A DNA stretch of 64,000 bases from Chryseosolibacter sp036402075 (GTDB lineage Bacteria; Bacteroidota; Bacteroidia; Cytophagales; Cyclobacteriaceae): NCBI GenBank assembly GCA_036402075.1, contig DASWTP010000066.1, positions 10,609 through 74,608 of the forward strand, written 5' to 3'. Below, piece by piece: positions 51,723 to 60,693 of the stretch. The position numbers and the translations under genes are program-made. The notes below the pieces were generated by a model. It worked only from the letters and a program-made list of their open reading frames with translations, ran no database searches and was not told the origin of the DNA. Position 1 is the stretch's first letter; every line of letters starts with the position of its first letter.

Positions 51723-54080
51723 ATGCTTCCCAAACAACACCATTCAGTAATTGTGGTATTCGCATGCACCCTGAGCCTTACGGTGTATGCTCAGAAATTC
51801 ACCGTGAGCGGCTCGGTGCGCGACAAAGACACGCAGGAAAGCCTAATCGGGGCAACCATCTTTTGCCCCGAATTGAAGACTGGCACAACATCAAACACCT
51901 ACGGATTCTTCAGCCTCACACTGAACAAGAAACCTTCCGAATTCATTGTGTCGTTCGTGGGCTATCAAACACAAACCATCCGTTGGCAAGGCGATTCCGA
52001 CTTCTCGATCAACATCGACCTGTCTGGCGAGCAATTGCTCGAAACGGTTGAAATCACGGGCGACCGCGATGATCACCCCATTCGAACCACACAGATAGGG
52101 GCAATTAAACTTCCGATGTCACAAATCAAATCAGTACCCGCACTGCTCGGAGAAGTAGACGTATTAAAAGTGCTTCAACTTCTGCCAGGTGTTCAATCGG
52201 GCATTGAAGGCTCCAGTGGCCTTTACGTTCGGGGCGGTGGGCCGGATCAAAATTTAATTTTACTTGATGGAGTGCCTGTATATAATGCCGCTCACCTCTT
52301 CGGCTTTTTCTCAGTCTTCAATGCGGACGCGATCAACCAGGTCGAATTGATCAAGGGCGGATTTCCGGCACGCTATGGCGGAAGACTTTCCTCCGTGATC
52401 GACATCACGATGAAAGAAGGAAATACCAAAAGCTTAAAAGCCGAGGGGTCCATCGGGCTGATCTCCTCTAAAATCACCATCGATGGGCCAATATTAAAAG
52501 ACAAGTCATCGTTTATCGTCTCCGCCAGGCGCACGTATCTCGATGCACTCGCCAGACCATTTCAACGATACATCGCAGGCAAAGGTAATAAGCTCGGCTA
52601 CTACTTCTACGATCTCAACGCAAAAGTGAATCATCGGTTCGATGAACGAAACAGACTATTGCTCAGCATCTATAGCGGCAAGGACAAAGCGCATTCTCAA
52701 GATGATCAGAAAGCTCAGTACGGAGATGAAATATTTACAAACCAGGAGAACTACAAGCTCCAATGGGGAAACTTAACCACTGCCGCTCGTTGGAATTCCA
52801 TTCTTACCCACAACCTCTTCATGAACGCAGCGGCAACCTATAGTTTCTATCGCTTCAATACCCACAGCCAGCAAACAGAGAAATTTACCGATAAAGACAC
52901 AACGATAATTGAGTCATATGCGGCCGACTATCGCTCATCAATTCGTGACATCGGCCTGAAAGCAGACTTCGACTACACGCCATGGCCGAGGCATTACATC
53001 CGTTTTGGTGGCCAGGCCATTCGACATATTTTCAGTCCTGGTGTGATCGCGGTTAACTCAAACGTATCCATCGATACTATTGCAGGAGTGCGCGCGAAAA
53101 ACGCCAGCGAATTTTCCTTATACCTGGAAGACGACTGGGAGATTGCCAGGCTCTTAAAAGTAAACCTTGGCCTTCATAACTCCTGGTTCGCAGTCGATGG
53201 TCAACACTATTCTTCTTTACAACCGCGTCTCGCCATGCGGGTAATGATCACATCACAGCTCGCATGGAAATCATCGTACTCATGGATGACCCAGTACATC
53301 CATTTACTAACTAATTCAGGCATTGGACTGCCAACCGATCTGTGGGTACCCGCAACGAAGCGAGTCGAGCCACAGCGATCCACACTTTTTTCAACGGGGC
53401 TCACGTTAATGTTGGCAGATAAATATGAACTCAACGTAGAAGCCTACGACAAAGTGATGCTCGGAGTACTCGAATACCAGGAAGGCGCCAACTACCTGGA
53501 TGTGACCAGCGATTGGCAAGACAAAGTGGTGACGGGCGAAGGAAAAAGCAAAGGAATTGAATTTTTTGCCCACCGAAAGACCGGAAAAATCAGCGGTTGG
53601 ATAGGATATACGCTCTCATGGAACAATCGGAAATTTGAGGAGCTCAACGAAGGGAAATGGTTTCCCTACCGTTACGACCGCAGGCATGATGTTGAGCTTG
53701 TTACCTCCTACAAACCAGCGCCTATGAAAGACTTTGCATTATCATGGGTCTTTGCCAGTGGCAACGCCATTACGATGCCCAGGCAAACGTATAACCAACC
53801 CTTTGAGTTTAAACTATGGCAAATTATCGATCCTGTAGTACATTATGGCGATCGCAACAGCTTCAGAATGAAACCCTATCATCGGCTTGATGTCAGTTAT
53901 ACCGTCAGAAAAAAGAAAAAGTGGGGAGAGCGCAGCTGGACGTTTAGTGTGTACAATTTATACAATCGCAAAAATCCATTTTTTATCCAACTCAGTTACG
54001 ATAGCTATCAGCATAAACAGTTTAAACAATACAGTCTCTTCCCAATTATACCATCAATCGCATATGCATTTAAATTTTAA
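51723..54080 (+). CDS. TonB-dependent receptor, cassette 3
   Basis: 785 residues with a signal peptide (VIVVFACTLSLTVYAQ). Regulatory-like domain FTVSGSVRDKDTQESLIGAT, plug KVLQLLPGVQSGIEGSSGLY, VRGGGPDQNLILLDGVPVYN and FPARYGGRLSSVIDITMKEG, barrel end AYAFKF. It has the same length as the cassette 2 receptor and shares its leader and overlap style. Ligand-facing loops differ most among the three copies (for example around ARPFQRYIAGKGNKLGYY against VRPVQKLILDKDEVAGYY), which suggests related but different ligands. Confidence 0.94.
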   Translation: MLPKQHHSVIVVFACTLSLTVYAQKFTVSGSVRDKDTQESLIGATIFCPELKTGTTSNTYGFFSLTLNKKPSEFIVSFVGYQTQTIRWQGDSDFSINIDLSGEQLLETVEITGDRDDHPIRTTQIGAIKLPMSQIKSVPALLGEVDVLKVLQLLPGVQSGIEGSSGLYVRGGGPDQNLILLDGVPVYNAAHLFGFFSVFNADAINQVELIKGGFPARYGGRLSSVIDITMKEGNTKSLKAEGSIGLISSKITIDGPILKDKSSFIVSARRTYLDALARPFQRYIAGKGNKLGYYFYDLNAKVNHRFDERNRLLLSIYSGKDKAHSQDDQKAQYGDEIFTNQENYKLQWGNLTTAARWNSILTHNLFMNAAATYSFYRFNTHSQQTEKFTDKDTTIIESYAADYRSSIRDIGLKADFDYTPWPRHYIRFGGQAIRHIFSPGVIAVNSNVSIDTIAGVRAKNASEFSLYLEDDWEIARLLKVNLGLHNSWFAVDGQHYSSLQPRLAMRVMITSQLAWKSSYSWMTQYIHLLTNSGIGLPTDLWVPATKRVEPQRSTLFSTGLTLMLADKYELNVEAYDKVMLGVLEYQEGANYLDVTSDWQDKVVTGEGKSKGIEFFAHRKTGKISGWIGYTLSWNNRKFEELNEGKWFPYRYDRRHDVELVTSYKPAPMKDFALSWVFASGNAITMPRQTYNQPFEFKLWQIIDPVVHYGDRNSFRMKPYHRLDVSYTVRKKKKWGERSWTFSVYNLYNRKNPFFIQLSYDSYQHKQFKQYSLFPIIPSIAYAFKF

Positions 54081-55263
54081 TTATTTCAAAAAATCTGCGC
54101 TGTTCTTTCAAGTGCTTTTGGTTGCCTCTTGCGAACTAGTCGTAAATGTTGATATTCCCGAGGAGCCAAGAAAGCCAGTGGTAAACAGTTTAATGAACCC
54201 TGATTCAACCTGGTCTGTCAATGTAAGCTGGAGCAAATCCGTGCTAGATGAAAAACCAACGACATTTATCGAAAATGCTATTGTGAAAATTAAAAACCAG
54301 AAAGGTGAAGTTATTGAAGTGCTCGTTTACGATAAGCATGGATACTATCGTTCTGCCAATGGCAGGCCGGAAGGCGGCCAAGAATATAGTGTTGAAGTTG
54401 ATATCCCGGAGTACAAAACGGTGATCGGGCGAACAAGAATTCCGACAAAGCCAGAAATTACGAACGGCACTATTAAGGCGTCCTTTTTCAACAGCAAGCT
54501 TTCTGGAAAATATTCCGTATCCTTTAAAGATAATGCAGCCGAACAAAACTATTATGACCTTTCCGTTTACTCAATCCACGATTTTGGATTGAACCAGTCG
54601 ACCGAAGAGCCTTTGAGGACTGTCGGTTTTACGTTTGTGCAAAGTGACGATCCAGCCATAGCCGCTGACATCCTGCCATTAGAACAATCAATTCTCTTTA
54701 GCGATAAGCTTTTTAATGCAGACGAAATTATTTTGCACCTCAAAACACCAGACAATCACGCTGGACATGTTACACTTGGCAATGTAGGCGGATTTTTCGT
54801 CATTAAATCCGTTTCGAAAGAATACTACGACTATGCAACTACATTAAAGCTGCAATATAAAGTTTCCAAAGATCCATTGGCCCAACCCGTGGCTGTCAGC
54901 AGCAATATTGAAAACGGACTTGGCGTGATTGCGAGCTACAACACTTCAGTTTATTACGTTTTATATCCTGCACCAATTATGACTTCCTTTACGCCCTCGC
55001 AAGGCAGGCCGGGCGATATCATTCGAATCGAAGGAGAGAATTTAAGTCAATACCCTTTATCATCGACAACCGTGTATTTTCTCACAAATGAAGACGGGCA
55101 CTACACGAAGCCATACGATGGAATAGTTCCCGCGCAGATACTGGAGAGTAGTCCCACCACCATTTCGGTTGCAGTGCCTGCTGGTGCCAAAACAAATTCT
55201 ATTCTCCTCGAATCTTTCGGGCACCGGGTCCTATCATCACAAAAGTTCGTGGTAATTGAGTGA
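54064..55263 (+). CDS. DUF4249 lipoprotein with IPT/TIG domain, cassette 3
   Basis: 399 residues from ATG 54064, which overlaps the receptor stop by 17 bases, exactly as in cassette 2. Lipobox FQVLLVASC with Cys at 23, then ELVVNVDIPEEPRKPVVNSL MNPDSTWSVNVSWSKSVLDE. The DUF4249 part includes SVSKEYYDYATTLKLQYKVS and NIENGLGVIASYNTSVYYVL. The end is an IPT/TIG domain (APIMTSFTPSQGRPGDIIRI, ILESSPTTISVAVPAGAKTN). An in-frame upstream start at 53887 would lie deep inside the receptor gene and removes the lipoprotein signal, so it is rejected. Confidence 0.9.
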   Translation: MHLNFNYFKKSALFFQVLLVASCELVVNVDIPEEPRKPVVNSLMNPDSTWSVNVSWSKSVLDEKPTTFIENAIVKIKNQKGEVIEVLVYDKHGYYRSANGRPEGGQEYSVEVDIPEYKTVIGRTRIPTKPEITNGTIKASFFNSKLSGKYSVSFKDNAAEQNYYDLSVYSIHDFGLNQSTEEPLRTVGFTFVQSDDPAIAADILPLEQSILFSDKLFNADEIILHLKTPDNHAGHVTLGNVGGFFVIKSVSKEYYDYATTLKLQYKVSKDPLAQPVAVSSNIENGLGVIASYNTSVYYVLYPAPIMTSFTPSQGRPGDIIRIEGENLSQYPLSSTTVYFLTNEDGHYTKPYDGIVPAQILESSPTTISVAVPAGAKTNSILLESFGHRVLSSQKFVVIE

Positions 55264-55347
55264 TCAGTCATAACCGCTCAACTCGGCCCTTGCAAAAGGA
55301 GAAAATACATATTTTTTCTACCTTACGCATTAAATATTAAATCTGCC

Positions 55348-56205
55348 ATGGAAGGAATGCTCAAACCCGGATCACTAAAAGACAAAACCATCATTATCAC
55401 CGGAGGCGGTACTGGCCTGGGTCGTTCCATGGGAAAATACTTTCTTGAACTAGGCGCAAACCTGGTAATAACCAGCCGAAAGAAAGAAGTGCTCGATAAA
55501 ACTGCAGCCGAGTTATCCTCCGAGACAGGCGGAAAAGTTCTAGCCGTAGCTTGTGACGTTCGCAAATACGAAGAGATAGACAATGTCATTAAGTCCACGG
55601 AAAAAGAATTCGGACAAATTCATGGCGTGCTCAACAATGCCGCGGGAAATTTCATCAGCCCCACTGAAAGGCTCTCCCATCGCGCCTTTGATATTGTTGT
55701 GGATATCGTCTTGAAGGGCACGTACTATACAACCCTCGCTGCCGGTAAAAACTGGATTGCAAAAAAACAACCTGGCGTGTTCCTCAATATCGTAACTACA
55801 TACGCGTGGACTGGCTCGGGATATGTCGTTCCATCCGCTTGTGGAAAAGCGGGCGTATTGGCTTTAACAAGATCATTGGCGCAAGAATGGGCCAAGTATA
55901 AAATTCGCAGCAACGCCATTGCACCCGGACCTTTCCCAACCGAAGGAGCGTGGAGCCGGCTCCTTCCCGGAGATCTCGTCAAGAAATTCGACCCTGCCGA
56001 ACGCGTTCCGCTCAAGCGTGTTGGCGAACACCAGGAACTCGCCAATCTGGCTGCTTACCTCATGTCCGACTTTTCCGGCTACGTAAACGGTGAAGTGATC
56101 ACAATTGACGGTGGCGAGTGGCTGCGCAGCGGTGGTGAATTCAGCCACCTGGAAATGATCCCTGAAAACATGTGGGATATGCTGGAAAAAACCAGGGGAA
56201 AGTAA
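55348..56205 (+). CDS. SDR oxidoreductase, mitochondrial-type 2,4-dienoyl-CoA reductase-like
   Basis: 285 residues of the short-chain dehydrogenase family. The NADP(H) site is ITGGGTGLGRSMG at 17-29, with SRKK after the second strand. The usual YxxxK is absent: SACGKAGV at 163-170 has no Tyr four before Lys167. Instead Tyr152 in TTYAWTGSGY lies 15 residues before the Lys, as in human-type DECR1, and the following PSACGKAGVLALTRSLAQEW, APGPFPTEGAWSRLLP and ANLAAYLMSDFSGYVNGEV match DECR1 closely. It should reduce 2,4-dienoyl-CoA in beta-oxidation of unsaturated fatty acids; that is inferred from the motif. It stands alone upstream of the biotin operon. Confidence 0.88.
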   Translation: MEGMLKPGSLKDKTIIITGGGTGLGRSMGKYFLELGANLVITSRKKEVLDKTAAELSSETGGKVLAVACDVRKYEEIDNVIKSTEKEFGQIHGVLNNAAGNFISPTERLSHRAFDIVVDIVLKGTYYTTLAAGKNWIAKKQPGVFLNIVTTYAWTGSGYVVPSACGKAGVLALTRSLAQEWAKYKIRSNAIAPGPFPTEGAWSRLLPGDLVKKFDPAERVPLKRVGEHQELANLAAYLMSDFSGYVNGEVITIDGGEWLRSGGEFSHLEMIPENMWDMLEKTRGK

Positions 56206-56318
56206 TTTTTCAGAATTTCCATATTTTTTGTAACTTCCTTTACGATCAGCACCACTCCTGCCTTGTGCTGTCGAACCCGACCTGCCTGATTTAGCGTTGT
56301 TGGAACAATTAAACTTTC

Positions 56319-56714
56319 ATGTCTATGAAAACTTCGTTGTCCATTATTCTGCTTTGCTCGGCAATCTGCGCCCAAGCTCAAATCAATCAGAAAACCATTG
56401 AGCTGCGGAAGAGCTACACTAAAAATTCAACGTATCGGTTGCGTGAGCACCAAATCCCGGCAAGCTTGCAGAACAGCTTCCTATACAAAGAAAAAAATCC
56501 AGAGATCCATCGCCACGTTTCACGAGCCAGCATGCCGCAGCCGTCAACCCAATCCATTAAAAAAGCATTCACCTATTACAACTCTCTCAAAAAACCTGTG
56601 GACTTGTCTGGTGTACTGGTTGTGGGCTACTCACTCCTGAGTAACCAACAATTTATGATCTACAATAAGCCAGAGGAAACAGTCAAATTTTTTCCGACAG
56701 ATCAGAAACAGTGA
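56319..56714 (+). CDS. Small exported hypothetical protein
   Basis: 131 residues (129 from ATG 56325) with a signal peptide (LSIILLCSAICAQAQ). The mature part has many Ser, Lys, Gln and aromatic residues: LRKSYTKNSTYRLREHQIPA, then KKAFTYYNSLKKPVDLSGVL and YSLLSNQQFMIYNKPEETVK. No family recognised. It lies between the SDR gene and bioF on the same strand, but with a 113-base gap on the left and 48 bases on the right, so it may be read together with bioF. Confidence 0.65.
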   Translation: MSMKTSLSIILLCSAICAQAQINQKTIELRKSYTKNSTYRLREHQIPASLQNSFLYKEKNPEIHRHVSRASMPQPSTQSIKKAFTYYNSLKKPVDLSGVLVVGYSLLSNQQFMIYNKPEETVKFFPTDQKQ

Positions 56715-56762
56715 GTATCGGCTGCCGTTAGCACATTCAATTATTCAGGCTATTTTTACAGC

Positions 56763-57875
56763 GTGAATAGCCTCGAACAATTTTTCTCGGATGAGCTCGC
56801 TTCCCGTGGCAAAGACGGCATCTTGCGGTCATTAAAAATTGTCCCCAACGCGCTTCAAGATTTCACTTCCAACGATTATCTCGGCCTCGCGGGTTCACCA
56901 ATCCTGAAGCAAAAAATCGATGAAAGAGTTAGCCAACTTACGATCGGGATCGGTGCGACCGGTTCGCGGCTCCTTTCAGGCAACAGCGTGCATCACGAAG
57001 AACTTGAAAAAAAACTCGGCACCATTTTCCAGGCGGATGCGTGCCTTATTTTCAATTCAGGTTATGCTGCAAACCTCGGTGTGTTCTCCTCTATCCCAAC
57101 ACGGCACGACACCATCCTGTATGACGAACTGTGTCATGCATCCATCAAGGACGGCATTCGCTTATCGTTGGCGACAAGGCACTCGTTTAAGCACAACGAC
57201 CTGAACGACCTTGAACATAAACTAAAGGCCGCAAAGGGAAAGGTGTTCATCGCAGTAGAGTCAATCTACTCCATGGATGGCGACTCCTGCCCATTAAGAG
57301 AACTTGTCTCGCTTACTGAACAATTCAACGCTTTTATAATTCTTGATGAAGCCCACAGCACGGGGGTGCTGGGCAAAGACGGATCAGGCATGGCCGTGTC
57401 CTTGAGCCTGCACGAAAAGATTGCCATCCGCATTTACACGTTTGGAAAAGCCATTGGCACTCATGGGGCGTGTGTAGCTGGCAGCAAACATCTGGCCGCC
57501 TATCTTATTAATTTTTCGCGGCCTTTTATTTACACCACCGCGTTGCCTGCCCATACCGTCATCAGCATTAGCGAAGCGTTTACATTTATCCATGATCATC
57601 CGGCTCTCCAAAAGGTCCTCGAGGAAAAAATTAACTTATTTAAGCGCGTGGCAAAAATTCAGTCGGTTTCCTCGAGTGCAATTCAAACAATAATTTTTGA
57701 CTCTCCGGACAAAACAAAAAACGCTGCCAACAAGTTAATAGCACAAGGTTTTGATATTCGCCCGATCCTTTCGCCCACAGTGCCTGCTGGAAAAGAACGG
57801 TTGAGAATCTGCCTTCACACGTTCAATAAAGACGAAGACATTGTTAAACTTGCCGAAGAATTGAACAAACTATGA
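56763..57875 (+). CDS. bioF: 8-amino-7-oxononanoate synthase
   Basis: 370 residues of the alpha-oxoamine synthase family. It opens FTSNDYLGLAGSP, then GIGATGSRLLSGNSVHHEEL, FNSGYAANLGVFSS, YDELCHASIKDGIRLS, ESIYSMDGDSCPL, DEAHSTGVLGKDGSG and YTFGKAIGTHGACV, where Lys229 holds pyridoxal phosphate. It condenses L-alanine with pimeloyl-ACP or pimeloyl-CoA, the first dedicated step of biotin ring assembly. The start is GTG 56763; no ATG gives a full N-terminus. Its stop overlaps bioD by 4 bases (ATGA), so the three bio genes form an operon. Confidence 0.95.
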   Translation: MNSLEQFFSDELASRGKDGILRSLKIVPNALQDFTSNDYLGLAGSPILKQKIDERVSQLTIGIGATGSRLLSGNSVHHEELEKKLGTIFQADACLIFNSGYAANLGVFSSIPTRHDTILYDELCHASIKDGIRLSLATRHSFKHNDLNDLEHKLKAAKGKVFIAVESIYSMDGDSCPLRELVSLTEQFNAFIILDEAHSTGVLGKDGSGMAVSLSLHEKIAIRIYTFGKAIGTHGACVAGSKHLAAYLINFSRPFIYTTALPAHTVISISEAFTFIHDHPALQKVLEEKINLFKRVAKIQSVSSSAIQTIIFDSPDKTKNAANKLIAQGFDIRPILSPTVPAGKERLRICLHTFNKDEDIVKLAEELNKL

Positions 57876-58483
57876 CAACGTTTTTTGTTACGGGCATCGA
57901 CACAGACAGTGGAAAGACATTAGTATCCGCCATCCTGTGCGAAGCGCTCCATGCCGATTATTGGAAACCGATTCAGGCAGGGCTCCCCAGGGATTCCGAG
58001 ACCGTGAGGAATTTGCTCATCAACAAGCAAACCATCATCCACCCGGAAAGACACCTGTTACAAACACCAGCCTCACCGCACGCGGCAGCAAAGATCGACA
58101 ACGTTTCCATTAAGCTCAACGATTTTCAACTGCCCAAAACACAAAACAACCTGATTATAGAAGGCGCTGGCGGATGCCTGGTGCCCATCAATGACACACA
58201 TTTTGTCGTTGATCTGATCTCCAGACTAAACATCGATGTTATCCTCGTGGCCGATCTTTACCTGGGCAGCATCAATCACACACTGCTCACCGTTGAAGCA
58301 TTAAAACACCGAAGCCTTCGCATCCGCGGAATTATTTTCAACGGACAATCAAACCCGGAGAGCGAACGAATAATACTTGCGCACACGAAAATTCCGTGTT
58401 TGCTCCGAATTCCGCGGGAACAGACAATCAACAAACAAACCGTTTTAAAATACGCCAACCAGTTCCGAGAGACCACTCAATGA
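57872..58483 (+). CDS. bioD: Dethiobiotin synthetase
   Basis: 203 residues. P-loop FFVTGIDTDSGKTLVSAILC at the start, with the BioD form GTDT.VGKT slightly varied to GIDTDSGKT. Next come YWKPIQAG (substrate Lys), LQTPASPHAAA, and IEGAGGCLVPI with the Mg-binding Glu. It closes the ureido ring from diaminopelargonate, CO2 and ATP. It overlaps bioF and bioA by 4 bases each, so translation is tightly coupled. It is slightly short for the family, with no domain missing. Confidence 0.93.
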   Translation: MTTFFVTGIDTDSGKTLVSAILCEALHADYWKPIQAGLPRDSETVRNLLINKQTIIHPERHLLQTPASPHAAAKIDNVSIKLNDFQLPKTQNNLIIEGAGGCLVPINDTHFVVDLISRLNIDVILVADLYLGSINHTLLTVEALKHRSLRIRGIIFNGQSNPESERIILAHTKIPCLLRIPREQTINKQTVLKYANQFRETTQ

Positions 58484-59751
58484 AAAGCCTTAGCGATTTA
58501 GACAAGCAAAATATCTGGCATCCATTCACATCGCTTGCCAGCACCGATACACATCCGGTCATTATCCGGGGCGATGGCGTCCATCTGATCACGGACAATG
58601 GAAGAAAAATTATTGACGCAGTGTCATCGTGGTGGGTAAACATTCATGGGCACGGCAACGCGTTTATTGCTGACGCCATTGCAAAACAAGCTCACCAGCT
58701 CGAACACGTTATCTTCGCTGGGTTCACTCATCCCCAGGCCATCACGTTGTCGCGTAACCTGCTGTCCATACTTCCGTCCAACCAGGCTAAAATATTCTTT
58801 TCAGACAATGGCAGCACTGCAGTTGAAGTTGGACTGAAAATGGCATTTCAATATTGGCACAACTCAGGCGTTCGAAAACAAAAAGTAATTGCCATTCGGG
58901 GAGCCTATCATGGAGACACTTTCGGGTCGATGTCAGTCGGTGAACGTGGCATTTTTACAAACCCCTTCGAGCCATACCTCTTTGAAACCTCCTTCATCGA
59001 CTTCCCCACCGCAGATAATGCGGATGAAGTCGTTCAGCACTTCAAAATGCTTGCCGACACAAATGACGTGAGTGCATTTATTTATGAGCCGCTTGTACAA
59101 GGGGCGGCCGGAATGAAGATCTATTCACCCGCGATCCTCAATACCATCCTGGAGTACGCCAAGTCGAAGAATATTGTCTGTATTGCCGATGAAGTTTTTA
59201 CAGGGTTCGGCCGAACCGGGAAACTTTTCGCGTCAGAATACCTTGATCACCAACCCGACATCCTATGCGTCTCAAAGGGCATAACGGGTGGAGCGTTGCC
59301 GCTAGGGGTCACATCGTGTTCGTCAACAATCGTTTCCGCCTTTCAAAACGAAGACCCGGCCAAAACGTTTTTCCACGGACACTCTTATACAGCAAATCCC
59401 ATCGCGTGCGCAGCAGCCAATGCAAGCTTCGAACTCCTAACATCCGCGGCTTGCCAGAAAAATATCGAGCGCATCGCGAAAGCGCACCGCTCATTCGCAG
59501 ATAAAATCCGGATTCATCCTCAGGTAAAATCCGTTCAATCACTGGGCACCATTCTGTCCATTGAGCTGCATTCGCCAGATCCTACGTCATACCTTAATAC
59601 GTCACGAAAAAAGATCTACAAATTTTTCCTGGAAAAAGATATTCTTCTCAGGCCGCTTGGCAACATTATTTACGTACTACCTCCATATGTCATCAATGAC
59701 AAGGAGTTAGATATTGTTTACTCAGCTATCGAAGAATTTTTAAACCAATAA
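58480..59751 (+). CDS. bioA: Adenosylmethionine-8-amino-7-oxononanoate aminotransferase
   Basis: 423 residues, class III aminotransferase. It starts DKQNIWHPFTSLASTDTHPV, typical of BioA, followed by SSWWVNIHGHGN, FSDNGSTAVEVGLKMAFQYW, GAYHGDTFGSMSVG, IADEVFTGFGRTG and CVSKGITGGALPLGV with PLP Lys266. FFHGHSYTANPIACAAANAS and LLRPLGNIIYVLPPYVI close it. It converts KAPA to diaminopelargonate using S-adenosylmethionine as amino donor. ATG 58480 overlaps the bioD stop; a longer in-frame start inside bioD is rejected. A terminator follows, so the operon is bioF-bioD-bioA; bioB is not in the window. Confidence 0.95.
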   Translation: MKSLSDLDKQNIWHPFTSLASTDTHPVIIRGDGVHLITDNGRKIIDAVSSWWVNIHGHGNAFIADAIAKQAHQLEHVIFAGFTHPQAITLSRNLLSILPSNQAKIFFSDNGSTAVEVGLKMAFQYWHNSGVRKQKVIAIRGAYHGDTFGSMSVGERGIFTNPFEPYLFETSFIDFPTADNADEVVQHFKMLADTNDVSAFIYEPLVQGAAGMKIYSPAILNTILEYAKSKNIVCIADEVFTGFGRTGKLFASEYLDHQPDILCVSKGITGGALPLGVTSCSSTIVSAFQNEDPAKTFFHGHSYTANPIACAAANASFELLTSAACQKNIERIAKAHRSFADKIRIHPQVKSVQSLGTILSIELHSPDPTSYLNTSRKKIYKFFLEKDILLRPLGNIIYVLPPYVINDKELDIVYSAIEEFLNQ

Positions 59752-59779
59752 AAAACCCCGACTCAATCGGGGTCTTTTT
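59750..59779. terminator. Bidirectional terminator between bioA and the porin gene
   Basis: ACCCCGA and TCGGGGT form a perfect 7-bp stem, with an A run on the left and CTTTTT on the right, so both converging genes can end here. Confidence 0.9.
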
Positions 59780-59798
59780 GCTTCACGAAGAAGAACAG

Positions 59799-60635
59799 TT
59801 ATTCCTTGAACTTAAATGATCTCGTCTTACCAAGCGTATAATGTAAGCCTAGTTGCATCCCTACGTTGAGGTTTGCGCGCGCACCAAAAATACTTCCGCC
59901 ATCGCCACTCTTAATCCTGTCAATCACGTCACCATTGCGCATGTCGGTTAATGTATAATTGCCGCGAACTTGCGTGGTCAGGTAAAGGTGTTTCGAAAGA
60001 TCTATGTCAAGGCCGAAGGCAATCGCTATCGCGAACTCGGTGTTTTTAAAGTCGTTGGCCTTCTTGGACAAAACTTCGCGGGTAGGCACATTGCTCGCCA
60101 GCGTATAAGTACCATTTCCATTGTTCGTTGCGCCAGGAAACTCCGCCTGAATTGAAGCAAAGTCCACGCCCTCCGGAATCTCATACGTTCCAGCCTGTGC
60201 TTGCACTGATTCAACTGCGTCAGTTAATAAGTTCAGCTGCGGTCCGAAGTTAAAATTACCGCGCGCGCCACCATTGCCGCCACCCATAAATTTCATAAGC
60301 AACGGGAGCTGGATCGTCTTGATATCGATCTTGCGCTCGCCCTTCACTTTTTCTGCAGCATCAATAATCTGATACACTTGACCCTGACGAGCCATAATAG
60401 ACTCAAGCGACAAGCCGAATTTTCGTCCAACATCAACACCGAAATTGAAACCTACGGGTGCCCACTTGTAGGTGGCCGTGGAGTTGTAGCGAGGGTCTTT
60501 TGAGAGACCCTGATCGAGAACATATGTGGCATTCATTGCCGTGGTTAGACCCAGGTGAATACCCTGTGAGAAAACGTTGCTGACTGAAAAAACAAGCAGA
60601 AAAAACAGCAACAAAGAGACTGATTGACGTTTCAT
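59799..60635 (-). CDS. Outer-membrane beta-barrel protein (PorT-like family)
   Basis: 278 residues with a signal peptide (LLLFFLLVFSVSNVFSQ). The mature chain starts GIHLGLTTAMNATYVLDQ, followed by strand pairs such as VGFNFGVDVGRKFGLSLESI, IDIKTIQLPLLMKFMGGG, FNFGPQLNLLTDAVE, FAIAIAFGLDIDLSKHLYLT and NVGMQLGLHYTLGKTRSFKF, typical of the eight-strand barrel family common in this phylum. It is likely a structural or signal-related outer-membrane protein. Expressed alone on the minus strand, ending at the shared terminator. Confidence 0.85.
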   Translation of the reverse strand: MKRQSVSLLLFFLLVFSVSNVFSQGIHLGLTTAMNATYVLDQGLSKDPRYNSTATYKWAPVGFNFGVDVGRKFGLSLESIMARQGQVYQIIDAAEKVKGERKIDIKTIQLPLLMKFMGGGNGGARGNFNFGPQLNLLTDAVESVQAQAGTYEIPEGVDFASIQAEFPGATNNGNGTYTLASNVPTREVLSKKANDFKNTEFAIAIAFGLDIDLSKHLYLTTQVRGNYTLTDMRNGDVIDRIKSGDGGSIFGARANLNVGMQLGLHYTLGKTRSFKFKE

Positions 60636-60693
60636 GGTGGTAGGTTAGTTTAGGGTTAAATACCTCATCACCAGAAAGGTAACCATTTTTTAC

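Noticed and set aside
53887..54063. N-terminal extension of the third DUF4249 protein
   Set aside because: It lies inside the receptor gene and would bury the lipoprotein signal; the internal ATG matches the 17-base overlap of cassette 2.
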